DNA from: Verrucomicrobiota bacterium | GTDB taxonomy: Bacteria > Verrucomicrobiota > Verrucomicrobiia > Limisphaerales > CAIQOK01 | NCBI GenBank assembly: GCA_025363535.1 | Contig: JANYDP010000329.1 | Span: 1-7,975 of the forward strand | Direction of reading: 5' to 3' | Length of the DNA: 7,975 nt | Shown here: piece by piece, positions 6,633-7,975 of the stretch | Position numbering within the stretch: position 1 is the stretch's first letter | Layout: each line of letters opens with the position of its first letter | The notes under the pieces: model-generated | Seen by the model: the letters and a program-made list of their open reading frames with translations, nothing else | Told to the model about the DNA's origin: nothing | Databases searched by the model: none | Translations under genes and position numbers: made by a program

Positions 6633-7865
6633 ATGCAAGAGATGGATGATATGACGCTGCTGCGGGAATACGCCACGCGCAATTCCGAAGCCGCCTTCGC
6701 GGAACTGGTTTCGCGGCGCGTCAGCTTCGTCTATTCGGCGGCGTTGCGGCAGGTGCGCAACCCGCATCTGGCGGAGGAAATTACTCAGGCCGTGTTCATC
6801 ATCCTCGCGCAAAAGGCCGGGCGGATTTCCGACAAAACCATTCTTCCCGGCTGGCTGTTCAAAACCACACGCTTCGCGGCCACCGCCCAAACGCGCGCCC
6901 GAGTGAAACGCCAGCAACGCGAGCAGGAGGCCCACATGCAAACCGAACTTCAATCCATCGCGCCCGATCCACTCTGGGAACAACTATCGCCGCTGCTCGA
7001 CGAGGCGCTGGCCACGCTCGGCGAAACCGACCGGCAGGCCGTGCTGCTGCGTTTCTTTGAAAACAAATCTTTGGCAGAAGTCGGAAATACATTAGGCACC
7101 GGCGAAGACACCGCGCGCAAGCGGGTCAGCCGCGCGCTGGAAAAACTGCGGAAGTTTTTTTCCAAACGCGGCGTAGCTTCGACGACGACCATCATCGCCG
7201 GAGCGATCTCCGCGAACTCAGTGCAAGCCGCGCCCGCTGCGGTGGCAAAATCTGTGACCGCCGTGGCGATTGCCAAAGGCGTGGCGGCTAGCGGTTCAAC
7301 CTTAACCCTCAGCAAAGGAGCATTGAAGCTTATGGCGTGGACAAAAGCGAAAACGGCGGTGGTAACGGTTGTCCTGGGTTTGTTGGCGGCGGCGGGAACC
7401 GCAACCTTGGTCGTAAAAAATCATATTAAAGCTAGGCAGTATGTCACGGCGCATGAACCATGGTCGGATGTTGGGTCGGCGACTCCCAAATCAACGCTGC
7501 AAAGTCTGCTTTGGGCATTGTCGAATGAAAACTGGGATCGCGCTCAGCAGTTAATGCAGTGGGATGAAAAGGGAACACCAGCCAGCCCGTTCTCATTGGA
7601 GGACTATCAAAAACTGGTTCTACAAACACTGGCATCAAACACCAAGCAGCTCGCGTCATTTCGGATTCTTTCAATTACCCCGGCAGCACAACGGAACGAA
7701 TTCATCGTGAAGTTGGAAAAATCATTCAAAGATAGCCGGATCGTTCCGTTTTCTGTGACTGCAAAACTCCGCCGCGTCGGGGATCAATGGCGCGCAGTTG
7801 GCCAAGTCGAATATTTTGCGGGCTACAACATGTCCACCTTGCTTCCGTTTACTGGGTCGTTTTGA
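6633..7865 (+). CDS. ECF-type RNA polymerase sigma factor with C-terminal membrane helix and extra domain
   Basis: This is a sigma70-family, ECF-like transcription factor fused to a membrane tail; 410 residues against about 180-200 for a plain ECF sigma. Region 2 spans about residues 18-85 (EAAFAELVSRRVSFVYSAAL, then NPHLAEEITQAVFIILAQK and PGWLFKTTRFAA). Region 4 spans about 120-176 (ALATLGETDRQAVLLRFFEN, SLAEVGNTLG, then TARKRVSRALEKLRKF as the DNA-recognition helix). Residues 180-235 are an Ala/Thr/Val-rich linker including SANSVQAAP. A hydrophobic helix TAVVTVVLGLLAAAGTATLVV (241-261), preceded by KAK, probably crosses the inner membrane. It would place the last 145 residues outside the cytoplasm. 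That domain (LLWALSNENWDRAQQL, QWRAVGQVEYF) resembles NTF2/SnoaL-like folds, tentatively. A GTG at 6567 is in frame but sits inside the 75-bp palindrome, so I prefer ATG 6633; ATGs at 6642 and 6651 are also possible. No anti-sigma gene is adjacent. Confidence 0.9.
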   Translation: MQEMDDMTLLREYATRNSEAAFAELVSRRVSFVYSAALRQVRNPHLAEEITQAVFIILAQKAGRISDKTILPGWLFKTTRFAATAQTRARVKRQQREQEAHMQTELQSIAPDPLWEQLSPLLDEALATLGETDRQAVLLRFFENKSLAEVGNTLGTGEDTARKRVSRALEKLRKFFSKRGVASTTTIIAGAISANSVQAAPAAVAKSVTAVAIAKGVAASGSTLTLSKGALKLMAWTKAKTAVVTVVLGLLAAAGTATLVVKNHIKARQYVTAHEPWSDVGSATPKSTLQSLLWALSNENWDRAQQLMQWDEKGTPASPFSLEDYQKLVLQTLASNTKQLASFRILSITPAAQRNEFIVKLEKSFKDSRIVPFSVTAKLRRVGDQWRAVGQVEYFAGYNMSTLLPFTGSF

Positions 7866-7975
7866 ATTGAATCAAACTCGTGCCAAGCCGCGACCCCTTG
7901 ATCTGCTGGTGGTGGAGCAATTGATGTAGGCCAGCGGTCTGGCAGCGCGCCCCCTCCCAAAGCGCCAGAGGACTG

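Noticed and set aside
7938..7969. Possible terminator hairpin (TCTGGC / GCCAGA) after the sigma-factor gene
   Set aside because: The stem is only six bases (eight with a bulge), the loop is long and no T-tract follows.
1..7975. CRISPR arrays, tRNA genes, transposases, phage or toxin-antitoxin genes
   Set aside because: None was seen on either strand: no regularly spaced repeats, no transposase motifs and no tRNA-like cloverleaf.

Overview
The window looks like chromosomal DNA from a GC-rich member of the Verrucomicrobia, probably near Pedosphaera/Limisphaerales. The main clue is the last gene, an ECF-type sigma factor with an Ala/Thr/Val-rich linker, a membrane helix and an extra C-terminal domain. 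I recall this layout as typical of that group. The other clues are weak or absent Shine-Dalgarno sites and a large secreted FecR-TPR protein. The assignment is inference from gene style; no rRNA or other marker is present.

Layout. (1) Positions 1-2555, minus: the first 851 codons of a large exported protein (signal peptide, FecR domain, about six TPR repeats, then a beta-rich part that is probably an outer-membrane barrel). It runs off the left edge. (2) 2654-3505, minus: mutM, the oxidised-purine DNA glycosylase. (3) 3505-4230, minus: pyrH, UMP kinase. Its stop codon overlaps the mutM start by one base, so the two are probably translationally coupled. The large gene follows 97 bases after mutM and may be read from the same transcript or from its own weak promoter. 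(4) 4231-4460: a divergent 230-bp intergenic region with a good sigma70-like promoter toward pyrH and a GATGAC inverted repeat. (5) 4461-5618, plus: a secreted GH5 (cellulase-family) glycoside hydrolase. (6) 5622-6473, minus: a fold-type IV PLP enzyme (aminotransferase / aminodeoxychorismate lyase type), converging on the GH5 gene with only 3 bp between stop codons. (7) 6474-6632: a divergent intergenic region dominated by a 75-bp imperfect palindrome and a second small hairpin. (8) 6633-7865, plus: the membrane-anchored ECF sigma factor. (9) 7866-7975: 110 bases in which I see no gene and no convincing terminator.

The genes are mostly housekeeping (nucleotide metabolism, DNA repair, PLP enzyme) mixed with exported or regulatory accessory genes. 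I see no mobile element, CRISPR array, tRNA or defence cassette. No clear new multi-gene system stands out. The points most worth a second look are the FecR-TPR-barrel fusion, the sigma factor with its own membrane tail and no visible anti-sigma partner, and the structured palindrome in front of it.
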